A DNA stretch of 64,000 nt from Streptomyces sp. RPA4-2 (GCF_012273515.2 NZ_CP050975.2:3658001-3722000); one strand, 5' to 3'. Shown: positions 34,806 to 44,717, numbered from the stretch's first letter. Program-made: numbers and translations. The notes: generated by a model not told the origin, from the letters alone.

Positions 34806-37108
34806 GCGGTCGTCACCACCGCGGCCTGCGGACGGATCGGGAGCCGGTTGACCGGGCGCCCGGTCGCCGCCCGCACGGCGGACGCGACGGCGGCCGGGGA
34901 CGTCACGACCGGCACCGCGCTGGCCGCCTTCGCGCCGAAGGGCGCGACGACGTCCCGCTCCTCGACGAGCTTGACGATGCGGATGTCGGGCGCGTCCAGG
35001 GCGGTCGGGAGGGCGTAGCCGGTCAGGTCGGGGTGGCGGACCAGGCCGCGCGCGGTGCGCAGGTTCTCGGTGAGCGCCGCGCCGACGCCCTGGGTGACGC
35101 CCGCCTCGATCCGGGCCGTGAGCTGCGCCGGGTTGAGGATCCGGCCGACGTCCTGGGCGAGGGCGAGTTCGACGACGCGTACCGAGCCCAGCTCGATGTC
35201 CACGTCCACCACCGCGCGGATCGCGCAGAAGGCGAGGCCCACGAAGGCGTCGCCCTGTCCCGCGGCGTCCAGCGGCTCGGTCGGGTGCGGGCGGCACTGC
35301 GCGGTGGCCCACAGTTCCTTGCCGTCCATCGCCTCGGTGACGGTCGTGGAGAGCACACCGTCGTACGACGTGATCTTGCCGTCGGTGATCTGGAGCAGCT
35401 CGGTGGACATCCCGAACTTGTGCGCCAGGGGCTGCAGCAGCTGCGTACGGACCATCTTCGCCGCGCGTTCGACCGCTCCGCCCGACACCCAGGTGTGGCG
35501 GCCCCGGCAGCTCGGTCCGGCGGGCGGCTGGTCGGTGTCGACCGGTGCCACGTGCACCTCGTCGATGCCGAGCGTCTCCTGGACGATCTGCCGGGCCAGC
35601 GTGGTGAAGCCCTGACCGGTCTCGACGGCCGCGCAGAGCACCGTGGCGACGCCGTCGTGCACCTTGACCGTGGCCGTGGAGACCTCGTCCGTGCCCTCCG
35701 CGCCGAGCATGTGGACCATGCCGAGGCCGTAGCCGACGCCGCGGCGCACGGCGCCGGGCTCGCCCGCGCCCTCGGGGCCGCCCGGGAGCAGCCACTCGTC
35801 CTCGGGTGTGTCCTTGGGGAGCGCGGGGAGCGGGAAGTCGCGTACGGCCTGGAGGAGTTCCGCGACCGGCGCGGGGCAGGTCACCGTCTGGCCGGTCGGC
35901 AGCACGTCACCGGTGGCCATCGCGTTGCGCAGGCGCAGCTCCGCCGGGTCGACGCCGAGTTTCTTCGCCAGCTTGTCCATCTGCGCCTCGTAGGCGGCGC
36001 AGACCTGCATGGCGCCCTCGCCGCGCACATGGCCGGAGGGCGGGTTGTTGGTGCGTACGGCCCAGCCCTCGATGAAGGCGTTCGGGACGACGTAGGGGCC
36101 GCAGGCGAAGGAGACCGCCGCGGCCAGGGACTCCGAGGACGTGTCGGCGTACGCGCCCGCGTCGAGCAGGATCTGTGCCTCGACCTTCACCAGCTTGCCG
36201 TCGCCGTCCGCGTGGTGGCGGTAGCGCAGCAGCGTGGGGTGGCGGTGGGCGTGGCCGAGGAAGGACTCCTCGCGCGTAGCGGTGAGTTTCACCGGGCAGC
36301 CGGTCTTCAGGGCCAGCAGTCCGAGCGGGAGCTGGAAGCCCTGGTCCTCGCGGTCCGCGGTGGCGCCGGGCACGCCGGTGACGACGACCTTCACGCGCTC
36401 GGGCTCCAGGCCGTAGCAGGCGGCGGCCGTGTCGCGGTCGGTGTGCGGGTCGGTGGAGGCGATGTAGAGCTCCACCCCGCCGTCGGGGCGGGGCACGGCG
36501 AGGCCGGCCTCCGCGCCGATCGGGGCCGGGTCCTGGCGGCCGATGCGGTACAGGCCCTCGACGACGACCTCGCCCGCCGCGTCGGGGTCGCCGTGGCGCA
36601 GCGGGATGTGCCGGATCAGGTTGCCGTCGGGGTGCAGCGGTTCGGCCTCGAAGGCCTGCTCGGGGTCGGTGACCGGGTCGAGCACCTCGTACTCGACGAT
36701 GACGGCGGCCGCGGCCATCCGCGCGGTATCGGGGTGGTCGGCGGCGACGGCGGCGATGGGCTCGCCGTGGTGGCGCACGACCTCGGAGGCGAAGACGGGG
36801 CGGTCCGCCCTGCCGCGGCCGTGGAAGGCGGCGCCGGGCACGTCCTCGTGGGTGATGACCGCGCGTACGCCGGGCATCTCACGCGCGTGGCTGGTGTCGA
36901 TCGACACGATGCGCGCGTGCGGGTGGGGCGACCTGAGGACGGCCGCCCAGAGCAGGCCCTCGGCCCACAGGTCGGCCGCGTACGGGAAGGTGCCCTCCGT
37001 CTTGGCGCGGGCCTCCGCGGCGGGCAGCGACACGCCGAGCCCGTGCGGCAGCGGCTCCGGTCCGGTCTCGGTCGCCGCGGCAGCCGCGGTCACGGTCTCG
37101 TTGCTCAC
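34802..37108 (-). CDS. Xanthine-dehydrogenase-like molybdopterin-binding subunit
   Basis: A 768-residue protein with the family's domain order: GEGLLWAAVLRSPHPHARI-type N-domain, ASEVVRHHGEPIAAVAA, Moco-binding region with AVETGQGFTTLARQIVQ and PSGHVRGEGAMQ. Two landmarks are altered. The usual GGxFGxK loop reads PGATADREDQG, and the C-terminal GxGE with the catalytic Glu reads AASA after PFGAK (Ala731, codon 34916-34918). It probably binds molybdenum cofactor but may not do normal hydroxylation. GTG start with GGAGG 6 nt upstream; overlaps the Fe-S gene by GTGA. Confidence 0.85.
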   Translation of the reverse strand: MSNETVTAAAAATETGPEPLPHGLGVSLPAAEARAKTEGTFPYAADLWAEGLLWAAVLRSPHPHARIVSIDTSHAREMPGVRAVITHEDVPGAAFHGRGRADRPVFASEVVRHHGEPIAAVAADHPDTARMAAAAVIVEYEVLDPVTDPEQAFEAEPLHPDGNLIRHIPLRHGDPDAAGEVVVEGLYRIGRQDPAPIGAEAGLAVPRPDGGVELYIASTDPHTDRDTAAACYGLEPERVKVVVTGVPGATADREDQGFQLPLGLLALKTGCPVKLTATREESFLGHAHRHPTLLRYRHHADGDGKLVKVEAQILLDAGAYADTSSESLAAAVSFACGPYVVPNAFIEGWAVRTNNPPSGHVRGEGAMQVCAAYEAQMDKLAKKLGVDPAELRLRNAMATGDVLPTGQTVTCPAPVAELLQAVRDFPLPALPKDTPEDEWLLPGGPEGAGEPGAVRRGVGYGLGMVHMLGAEGTDEVSTATVKVHDGVATVLCAAVETGQGFTTLARQIVQETLGIDEVHVAPVDTDQPPAGPSCRGRHTWVSGGAVERAAKMVRTQLLQPLAHKFGMSTELLQITDGKITSYDGVLSTTVTEAMDGKELWATAQCRPHPTEPLDAAGQGDAFVGLAFCAIRAVVDVDIELGSVRVVELALAQDVGRILNPAQLTARIEAGVTQGVGAALTENLRTARGLVRHPDLTGYALPTALDAPDIRIVKLVEERDVVAPFGAKAASAVPVVTSPAAVASAVRAATGRPVNRLPIRPQAAVVTTA

Positions 37109-38666
37109 GCCTGGCCTCCGTCCTGGCCGTACGGCTGCTCGTACGGCGCCTGGGCGTCGTACGGAGAGGGGTCCTCGTATGCCGACGGGTTGACTCCGCC
37201 GGCGCCGGGGCCCGCCTGGTGCGGGATGCGTGGTTCGTCCGCGTCGGGCACGGACTCGGCGGCGGCCGCGCTGTGCGCCTCGCGTTCGGCGACGACCTCG
37301 CGCACGGCGTCCAGGACCCCCCGGTAGCCGGAGCAGCGGCACAGGTTGCCGCAGAGCGCCTGCCGGGCCTCCAGTTCGGTGGGGGCGGGATTGCCCTCCA
37401 GGAGGTCGTGCACGGTCATGGCCATGCCCGGTACGCAGAAACCGCACTGCACCGCACCGCACTTGGCCAGCGCGCGCTGCACGTCCGAGGGCTGGCCGTC
37501 GGCGGCCAGGCCCTCCACGGTGCGCACCTCGCTGCCCGCGGCGGTGACGCCGGGCACCAGGCAGGACGCCACGAGCCGTCCGTCCACCTGCACGTTGCAG
37601 GCGCCGCACTCGCCCTGCGAGCAGCCGTCCTTGGCGCCCGCGAGGCCGAGCCGCTCCCGCAGGACGTAGAGCAGCGACTCGCCGATCCAGGCGTCGGTCA
37701 CCGGGCGGTCGGCGCCGTTGACGCGCAGGACGTACGAGGCGAGGGGGTGTTCGTTGTGCGCGGGCGGCGTGTCGGAGGGCTCGTCCGGGGCGTCGGGGCC
37801 GTCCTGGGCGGCGGCTTCGGCGTCGGGGGCCGTGGAGTCGTCGTCGCCGGAGGCGGGCCGGGCGGCCGGGCGGGGTCCGGTGCGCGCGCTTCGAGCGGTG
37901 CGGAGCGGTCGCCCTCGGCGGACAGGGGTCCGGCGGTCGGTCCGGAGGCCTCGTGAGCGCGTTCGGCGGCCTGCTGGGCGGCCTCGGCGGCCGGTTCGGC
38001 ATGTGTCGGCCGCGAGGGTGCCACGGGGGCCTCAGCGGCCTCAGGAGCGCCCGTCGGCGGTGCGGCGGACCAGGGTTCCCCGATGGCCTCCGTCGTCGCC
38101 CAGGGCGCGGACGCGCCGCCGGGGAGCGTGGCGGGCGGGGTGCCGCCCCACTGCTCGACGAGTGCCGAAGTGGTGAACTCGCCCGATTCGTCCGGAAGAT
38201 CACCTCCGGCGACCGGGATCGACCACTGCCCGGTGACGTCGTGCCCGGGTGTGCCGCCGGGGTGGTGACCGCCGGGGGCGCCCTCCCGGGCGGCCTCCCC
38301 GAAGTCCCACTGCCCGGTGGCGCCGGGGTGGTACGAGAAGCCGTCGTGCGTGGTCCGGTGATGCCCGGCGTCCTGGTGCCCGGTGCTCTGCTCGGGCCAT
38401 CGGGGCTCGGCCGGCGCGCCCCACGCGTCCGTGCCGCCCTGGTCCTGCGCCGGGGGCGCCGTGGTGATCTCCGGGGGCACGTAGCCGTGTCCGGGCGCCG
38501 CGAGCGGGCTGTTGCTGTTGCGGTCCCGTTCCGCGAGGAGGGCTTCGATGCCTCCCTCCGGAAGCTTGACGAAGGCGGTGGCGCCGTCGTCGTAGTCGCC
38601 CTGCGGGAGGGGATCCCAGCGGCCCCTGCCCTGCGGAGCGCCCTCTTCGTGCTGGTCGTCGGTCAC
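37105..38666 (-). pseudogene. 2Fe-2S subunit of the oxidase, with long disordered N-terminus; 1-nt frameshift
   Basis: From GTG 38666 (MTDDQHEEGAPQGRG, GGGGAGGGC upstream) about 265 residues of Pro/Gly/Ala-rich sequence read in one frame to EARAPDP. The ferredoxin part continues in the next frame: ASYVLRVNGADRPVTDAWIG, cluster 1 (CSQGECGAC, later SC), cluster 2 (CGFC, CRCSGY). One extra C in the CCCC run at 37872-37875 would restore a ~520-residue protein (DPRPAARPASGDDDS). The start overlaps the FAD-subunit stop. The ferredoxin domain from GTG 37701 alone would lack the first strand. Assembly error or true mutation cannot be decided here. Confidence 0.78.
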
Positions 38667-39556
38667 GACAGTGCCCTCCCCAGTGCTCGTCGGGCCAGCG
38701 CGGCGACGGTGCGGCGCAGATGCAGTACGGCGGGCGGAAGCGGTTGTACGGAGCCGTCCTCGGCCGGGACCGGGTCGGGAATGCAGGCGGCGGCGACGTA
38801 CTCGCCGAACGCGGTGAGCGCCTCCGGGACGATCGCGCGGCTGTTGTCCCAGTCGATCAGCTGGGCGACCCATGCCTCCGCGTCCAGGGGCCGCAGAGGC
38901 ATCGGCGCTATGGCCCCGACGGCGCACCGCACGCCGCGCCGGGCCGGGTCGAGGACCAGCGCCACGGACGCGATCGCCCGGCCGGGACCGGTGCGCCCCG
39001 TCGCCTTCAGGAAGACCTGCGGGGCGTGCAGCAGCGGAACGCGCACGTAGCCGATGAGTTCACCGCCGCGGAGCATCTCCATGCCCGCGAGCAGGTGCGA
39101 CACCGGGATCTCCCGGCGGGACCCGCCCTGGCCGGCGATGACCAGCGTGGCCTCCAGGGCGGCCAGTACGGGCAGCGCGTCCCCGGTGGGGGCGGCCGAG
39201 GCGATGTTGCCGCCCAGGGTGCCCGCGTTGCGGATCTGCGGTGGCCCCGCGGCGCGCGCGGCGGCGGCCAGCGCGGGGATGAGGGCGGCGAAGTCGGGGC
39301 GCCCCATGCGGGCGTGGGTGAGGCCGGCGCCGAGCAGCGCGTGGCCGTCCTGGTACTGCCAGCCGCGGATCTCGCTGATCCGGCCGAGGCCGACGAGCGC
39401 GGCGGGCCGCAGTTGTCCGGAGTTGACCGCGGCCATGAGGTCGGTGCCGCCGGCCACCGGAACGGCGGCGGGCATGGCGGCCAGCGCCGCCACTGCCTCG
39501 TCCAGCGAGGCGGGCAGCGTCACGGCCTGCGCCGCCTGCGGTGCGTGCGTGGTCAA
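38663..39556 (-). CDS. FAD-binding subunit of the xanthine-dehydrogenase-like complex
   Basis: A 297-residue flavoprotein. FAD contacts are PVAGGTDLMAAVNSGQ near the N-terminus and GNIASAAPTGDALPVL. The C-terminal CO-dehydrogenase flavoprotein domain follows. It passes electrons from the 2Fe-2S subunit to an acceptor. First gene of the four-gene unit. The TTG start (MTTHAPQAAQAVTLP) was chosen for the GGAAGGGG upstream and because sequence before it has no coding character. Confidence 0.85.
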   Translation of the reverse strand: MTTHAPQAAQAVTLPASLDEAVAALAAMPAAVPVAGGTDLMAAVNSGQLRPAALVGLGRISEIRGWQYQDGHALLGAGLTHARMGRPDFAALIPALAAAARAAGPPQIRNAGTLGGNIASAAPTGDALPVLAALEATLVIAGQGGSRREIPVSHLLAGMEMLRGGELIGYVRVPLLHAPQVFLKATGRTGPGRAIASVALVLDPARRGVRCAVGAIAPMPLRPLDAEAWVAQLIDWDNSRAIVPEALTAFGEYVAAACIPDPVPAEDGSVQPLPPAVLHLRRTVAALARRALGRALS

Positions 39557-39837
39557 ACCGGCTGCCCCTTCCCGCTGCCCCACCTGGTCCCACCTGTGTT
39601 GCGCGTACGGTACGTGCTGACAGGGCGGACGTGGCAACTCTGGCACATCTTCCCCGGCCCCCGACGCGGGGGTCCGCTAGGAGGCATTCGCCCCCCTCAC
39701 CAGGGAGATGGTCCGTTTTCGTACGGCATCGCCGGTCAGTGCGAATTGCCACTCTTCGGAGACTCTTGGGGGCCTTTTTCCTCGTCGGGCCGCGGTGACG
39801 GACCCTGCGGCCCGGGACACGCCGCCCGGGAGCCGCC

Positions 39838-41502
39838 TCACACGTTTGGGGGCGCCCCCTCGATCGGGCGTCCGAGCACCCCCGGGCGCTTCTGCCACGG
39901 AAGCGGCCCCGCGGGCGGACGACAGGCCACTCCAAGGGCGTCAAGTCGCCGGTAGTGGACGGCCATCCGCCGCTCGAAGCCTGCGAAGTCACGCTCCGCG
40001 GGGGCGGGAAGCGCGCTCCAGGCGACCTCGGCGAAGGCCGCGAGCCGGGGGAAGACCTGGTAGTCCACGCGCGCGGGGTCCTCCATCACCTCGGTCCACA
40101 CGTTGGCCTGAGTGCCCAGCACATGCCGCGCCTCCGCCTCGGTGAGCTCGGACGGAACGGGCTCGAAGCGGTAGACGTCCTCCAGGGTGCGGACGTAGGC
40201 GATGGGCACCGGCTCGTCCTCCCCGGCGTCCTGGCGGTAGTCCAAGTACACCTGCTGCTCGGGGCACATGACGACGTCGTGGCCCGCGCGGGCGGCCGTG
40301 ATGCCGCCCTGGTAACCGCGCCACGAGGACACCGCCGCGCCGTCCGCGAGCCCGCCCTCCAGGATCTCGTCCCAGCCGATCAGCCGACGGCCGCGTGCCG
40401 AGAGCCAGTTGTCGAAATGCCGGACGAACCAGGACTGCAACTCGTCCTCGTCCGCGAGACCCAGCTCCTCGATACGCGCCTGCGCGGCCGGCGACCGCTC
40501 CCACTGGTCCTTGGCGCACTCGTCGCCGCCGATGTGGAAGAAGTGCGAGAACGGCCCGGCGTCCGCCGGGAACAGGCCGAGGAGTTCCTCGAACACCCCC
40601 TCGTAGAAGCGCAGGGTGTTGTCAGTGGGGGCGAGTACGTTCTTGGAGACGCCCCAGGAGTCCCAGACGGTCAGGGAGGCGGTGTCGACGACGTCGGAGT
40701 TGCCCAGTTCCGGATACGCGGCGATGGCGGCCTGCGAGTGCCCCGGGATGTCTATCTCCGGCACGACACTGATATGCCGCTCGGCCGCGTACGCGACGAT
40801 CTCGCGGATGTCGTCCTGGGTGTAGAAGCCCCCGTGCGGCTTCTCCTCCCACAGCGGCGAGGCGCGGTGGCCGAATTTCGTGCGCGCCCGCCAGGATCCG
40901 ACCTCGGTCAGCCTCGGGAAGCGTTTGATCTGAACACGCCACCCTTGGTCGTCGGTGAGGTGGAAGTGGAAGACGTTGAGTTTGTGCGCGGCCAGCAGGT
41001 CGAGGTAGCGCAGGACGCCTTCCTTCGGCATGAAGTGCCGGGACACGTCGAGCATGAGACCGCGCCAGGGGAATCGGGGGGCGTCCTCGACGGAGCCGGC
41101 GGGCACGGTCCATCGCCTGCCGGGCGCGAGGGCCGCGCGCCGGAAGGCGTCGGGGCCGAGCAGTTGACGCAGTGTCTGCGCTCCCCAGAAGACACCGGCC
41201 GGGCCATCACCGTGGAGGGCGACGGCGTCCGCGCCGATGTGCAGCCGGTAGCCCTCGGGGCCGGGGTGGCCCGCGTCCGGCGGGTCGATACGCAGGCGGA
41301 TCGTCCCGCCGTCGCCCTCGGCCCCGGGCGCCAGCGCGCACCCTGTCACGGCGCCGAGCGTGGTCCGCAGCCAGCACGCGGTCGCCTCGGTGCCGGGCCC
41401 GGCGTCGATCACGGTGCTCTCGCCGATGACGAAGCCGTCGGCACCGGGAACGCGCCGCACGGCACCCGGCGCGGGAATGAGCGCGGAATCCGTCATGTCC
41501 AT
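39838..41502 (-). CDS. Beta-N-acetylhexosaminidase (GH20)
   Basis: A 554-residue glycoside hydrolase. The GH20b-like N-domain covers about 1-140; the catalytic TIM barrel follows with HFHLTDDQGWR, EIDIPGH and the catalytic pair D327-E328 in HIGGDEC. It releases terminal GlcNAc from chitobiose or related oligosaccharides by substrate-assisted catalysis. No signal peptide is present, so it acts inside the cell on imported sugars, in line with the ABC importer genes 7 nt upstream on the same strand. Its product could enter GlcNAc metabolism. Confidence 0.93.
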   Translation of the reverse strand: MDMTDSALIPAPGAVRRVPGADGFVIGESTVIDAGPGTEATACWLRTTLGAVTGCALAPGAEGDGGTIRLRIDPPDAGHPGPEGYRLHIGADAVALHGDGPAGVFWGAQTLRQLLGPDAFRRAALAPGRRWTVPAGSVEDAPRFPWRGLMLDVSRHFMPKEGVLRYLDLLAAHKLNVFHFHLTDDQGWRVQIKRFPRLTEVGSWRARTKFGHRASPLWEEKPHGGFYTQDDIREIVAYAAERHISVVPEIDIPGHSQAAIAAYPELGNSDVVDTASLTVWDSWGVSKNVLAPTDNTLRFYEGVFEELLGLFPADAGPFSHFFHIGGDECAKDQWERSPAAQARIEELGLADEDELQSWFVRHFDNWLSARGRRLIGWDEILEGGLADGAAVSSWRGYQGGITAARAGHDVVMCPEQQVYLDYRQDAGEDEPVPIAYVRTLEDVYRFEPVPSELTEAEARHVLGTQANVWTEVMEDPARVDYQVFPRLAAFAEVAWSALPAPAERDFAGFERRMAVHYRRLDALGVACRPPAGPLPWQKRPGVLGRPIEGAPPNV

Positions 41503-41509
41503 GAGTCCA

Positions 41510-42355
41510 TCAGTCCTTCACCGCTCCGCCGAGGCCGGAGACCAGTCGTCGTTGTACGAGTACGAAGAAGATCAGCACGGGAATCGTCATCACCGTGGAC
41601 GCCGCCATCACGCCGCCCCAGTCCGGCTCGTCGGGCTTGTAGAAGACGAGCAGGGCCATCGGCAGGGTGGACTGCGAGGTGTCGCTGATGATGAAGGACT
41701 TGGCGAACAGGAAGTCGTTCCAGGCCGAGATGAAGGAAAAGACGCTCGTGGCCACCAGTCCCGGGAAGACCAGCGGGAAAAGGATCTGCCAGAGGAATCG
41801 CGCACGGCTCGCCCCGTCGATGTACGCGGCCTCCTCCAGCGCGTCCGGTACGGCCTTCACGAAACCCCGCAGCATCCAGATCGCGAAGGGCAGCGAGAAC
41901 GCGATGTGGGGCAGGATCAGCGAGCCCAGTGTGTTCAGCTGACCGAAGTCCCGCATGAGGAAGAAGAGGGGGATCGTCAGCGCCTCCACGGGCACCATCT
42001 GCGCGACCAGGAACATGATCAACAGGGTGGTCCGGAAACGGAAGCGGAATCGCGTCACCGCCGTCGCCGCGAGAAACGCGATCAGTGCCGAGACGACGAC
42101 CACCGAGCCCGCCACCACAAGACTGTTGAGGAAGTAGCGGCCGAATTCCTGCTGCCCGAAGACGCGCCGGAAGGAATCCAGGGAGGGAGAAAGCGTCCAG
42201 GGCCGGGGCTCGGTGGACTCGATCTCACCGGCCGGTCTGAAGGCGCTGAGCACCATCCAGTAGAGGGGGAAGGCGACGACCACCGCGATCAGCAGCGCGG
42301 ACGCCTCCGCGGCGAGCCGCCACGGCCGGCGCACGGCGATTCCCGGAAAGCTCAC
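41510..42355 (-). CDS. Carbohydrate ABC transporter permease (MalG type)
   Basis: A 281-residue permease with six membrane segments and the EAA loop EEAAYIDGASRARFLWQILFPL. It forms the inner-membrane channel together with the MalF-type gene upstream. GTG start overlaps that gene's stop (GTGA), with AGAGGA ahead. No ATPase gene is in the operon; in streptomycetes such importers share the MsiK ATPase. Confidence 0.9.
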   Translation of the reverse strand: MSFPGIAVRRPWRLAAEASALLIAVVVAFPLYWMVLSAFRPAGEIESTEPRPWTLSPSLDSFRRVFGQQEFGRYFLNSLVVAGSVVVVSALIAFLAATAVTRFRFRFRTTLLIMFLVAQMVPVEALTIPLFFLMRDFGQLNTLGSLILPHIAFSLPFAIWMLRGFVKAVPDALEEAAYIDGASRARFLWQILFPLVFPGLVATSVFSFISAWNDFLFAKSFIISDTSQSTLPMALLVFYKPDEPDWGGVMAASTVMTIPVLIFFVLVQRRLVSGLGGAVKD

Positions 42356-43296
42356 AGTTCCTCTCCCTGTCCGCGCAGCAGTCTCAGGTACCCGAGCGTG
42401 ACCGCCAGCAGGATCACCAGCATCACCACACCGATCGCGGAGCCGAGGCCGTACTGCGAGGAGGCGAACGCCTTCTGGTACGCGTAGACGTTCAGCACGA
42501 GGTTCTGTCCGGCGATGCCGCCCCCGTTCGTCATCACGTAGATCTGTGTGAAGACCTTGAAGTCCCAGATGACCGACTGGATGGTGACGACCACCAGGAT
42601 CGGCCGGAGCATCGGCGCGAGCACCGAGCGCCAGATCCGCCACTGCGAGGCGCCGTCCAGCGCGGCCGCCTCCAGCACCTCGGCCGGTACGGCGCGGATC
42701 CCCGCGTACACCGTCACCATCACGAACGGGAAGGAGCACCACACCACTTCGAGCAGGACGAGCGCGAAGGCGCTGTAGCGGCCGTACGTCCAGGAGTGGT
42801 CCCCGATGCCGAGCATCCGGTCGACGGGACCGAAGTCGGGGTCGAAGAGGAACAGCCACACGGTGGACCCGGTGACGGCCGGGGTCGCCCAGGCGCCGAG
42901 CGCGGCCAGCATCAGCGCCAGCCGCGGCAGGGCCCGCACCCGGGTGAGGAGCACCGCCAGCGCGCAGCCGACGGCCAGCGTGGAGAGCACGCAGGCCCCC
43001 GCGAACAGCACGGTGGCGGCCAGCACCTGCCAGAACTGGTCGTCGGCGAAGAGCGCCGTGTAGTTGCCGAACCCCTCGAAGGTGGTCGGCTCGCCGCCGC
43101 TGACCTGCGCCTGTGTGTAGTTCAGGAGCGAGATCAGGCCGAGCTGGTAGACGGGGTAGACGAGCAGCCCGCCGAGCACGACGAGGGCGGGGGCGAGGTA
43201 GAGCCAGGGGGCCGGGCCCGCCCCGCGGCGCCGGGGCCGGGCCGGCGCCGCCTCGCCCACCGGGGTCCGCCCGGCCACGGCCTCTTGCGTGGTCAT
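42352..43296 (-). CDS. Carbohydrate ABC transporter permease (MalF type)
   Basis: A 314-residue permease with six membrane helices after a basic N-terminus and the EAA loop LEAAALDGASQWRIWRSVLAPML. Second channel subunit of the sugar importer. It starts 4 nt after the binding-protein stop and overlaps the MalG-type gene. Confidence 0.9.
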   Translation of the reverse strand: MTTQEAVAGRTPVGEAAPARPRRRGAGPAPWLYLAPALVVLGGLLVYPVYQLGLISLLNYTQAQVSGGEPTTFEGFGNYTALFADDQFWQVLAATVLFAGACVLSTLAVGCALAVLLTRVRALPRLALMLAALGAWATPAVTGSTVWLFLFDPDFGPVDRMLGIGDHSWTYGRYSAFALVLLEVVWCSFPFVMVTVYAGIRAVPAEVLEAAALDGASQWRIWRSVLAPMLRPILVVVTIQSVIWDFKVFTQIYVMTNGGGIAGQNLVLNVYAYQKAFASSQYGLGSAIGVVMLVILLAVTLGYLRLLRGQGEEL

Positions 43297-43300
43297 CGGC

Positions 43301-44620
43301 TCAGCCCGCGGAGCTGAACGCGTCGTTCATCTTCTTCGCCGCGTCCTTCGAGGCCGCCGCCACGTCCTTCTTGCCGCTGATGACCTCCTGGAACATGGTC
43401 GGCAGGACGAGCGAGGCGTCGATCTGCGACCAGGCCGGCGACGCGGGCACGAACCTGGCGCCCGAGGCGAGCGTCTTCACGAAGGGCGCGACGAACGGCT
43501 GCTTCCTGGCCACGTCGTCCCGCACGTCGGTGTACGTGGGCAGGAACCCCATGGCGTCGAAGAGCGCGGCCTGGGTCTTCTTGCCCGCCAGCTCCTCCAT
43601 CAGGCCGACCGCGAGGGTGCGGTGCGAGGTGCTCTTCAGGACGCCGAGGTTGTTGCCACCCGCGAACGCCGGGGCGATCCCGCCCGCCTTCAGGCCCGGC
43701 AGCGGCACGACGGCGTACTTGCCCTTGATCTTCCCGGCCTCGATCGCCGCGTGGCTGAAGTCGCCGCCTATCGCCATGGCCGCCTTGCCGGAGGAGAACG
43801 CGGTGACCGTGTCGTTGCCGGTCATGCCCGCGCACTTGGCGGCCGGACAGTTGTCGTCGCCGAAGAGCGAGGTGTACGTCTTGATGCCCTTCTGGGCGGC
43901 GGCGCTGTCGATGGTCGCCGCGTACGAACCGCCCTTGCCCTCGGCGAGTTCACCGCCGCGGGACCAGATGAACGGCATCGCGCCGTACGTGTAGGCGCCG
44001 CCGACCGCGAGCCCGTACAGGTCCGGTTTCGCCGCCCTGACCTGCCGGGCGGCGGCGACCAACTGGTCCTGGGTCTTCGGGACTTCGATGCCGAGGTCCT
44101 TGAAGATGTCGGTGCGGTAGTAAAGGGCGCGGACGCCGACGAAGAAGGGGGCGCCGTAGATCTTCCCATCCACCGTCACCGACTGCCTGGCCGTCGGGTC
44201 GGTGTCCTTGGACTCGCTCCAGTGCGCGAACTCCCCGGAGACGTCGGCGAGTCCGCCGTCCTTGACGTATCCGGCGGTGTCCGTGTTGCCGTACTCGATG
44301 ACGTCCGGGGCGCTCTTCGGGTCGTTGAAGGCGGCCTTCATGCGCTGGGCCCGGGTCTCCACGGGGATGTACTCGATGGTGACCTTGGTGCCTTTGTGGG
44401 CCTTCTCGAAGGTGCCGACGGCGGCGTCCACGACCTTCTCCTTCGGCGCGTTGCTGACCTCCTGGAAGAGCCAGACGCGCAGGGTGCCGGTCTTCTCGTC
44501 CTTCCCTGAGGCGGAGTTGCCGGAGCTCTGGGGGGCGCAGGCGGTGGCGGCGAGAGCGCCGACGGCGAGTGCCGTCGCGGCGGCGGCCGTTCGGACGGAG
44601 AGGTTCAGCGGGAGCTTCAT
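43301..44620 (-). CDS. Sugar-binding lipoprotein of the ABC importer
   Basis: A 439-residue lipoprotein. The signal peptide ends in the lipobox AATAC (C28), followed by a Ser/Gly linker and a family-1 solute-binding fold (TLRVWLFQEVSNAPKEKVVDAAVGTFEK, FSSGKAAMAIGGDF). The ATG is preceded by GGAGGA. First gene of an importer-GH20 operon, so it likely binds GlcNAc-containing oligosaccharides such as chitobiose. The ligand is inferred from the hexosaminidase partner. Confidence 0.9.
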   Translation of the reverse strand: MKLPLNLSVRTAAAATALAVGALAATACAPQSSGNSASGKDEKTGTLRVWLFQEVSNAPKEKVVDAAVGTFEKAHKGTKVTIEYIPVETRAQRMKAAFNDPKSAPDVIEYGNTDTAGYVKDGGLADVSGEFAHWSESKDTDPTARQSVTVDGKIYGAPFFVGVRALYYRTDIFKDLGIEVPKTQDQLVAAARQVRAAKPDLYGLAVGGAYTYGAMPFIWSRGGELAEGKGGSYAATIDSAAAQKGIKTYTSLFGDDNCPAAKCAGMTGNDTVTAFSSGKAAMAIGGDFSHAAIEAGKIKGKYAVVPLPGLKAGGIAPAFAGGNNLGVLKSTSHRTLAVGLMEELAGKKTQAALFDAMGFLPTYTDVRDDVARKQPFVAPFVKTLASGARFVPASPAWSQIDASLVLPTMFQEVISGKKDVAAASKDAAKKMNDAFSSAG

Positions 44621-44644
44621 CGAGCGTCCTCCGGTGGGGGTGCG

Positions 44645-44659
44645 TTGCAACATGCGCAA
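44645..44659. promoter_or_regulatory. TTGC-n7-GCAA operator-like sequence
   Basis: TTGCAACATGCGCAA lies 25-39 nt upstream of the binding-protein start. TTGC/GCAA half-sites are typical of LacI-family operators controlling sugar genes. No LacI gene is in the window. Confidence 0.4.
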
Positions 44660-44717
44660 TGGGGGTTTTGCTCTGCACAACACACCGGAGGCTATGGAGT
44701 ACATGAACATGCCCACA

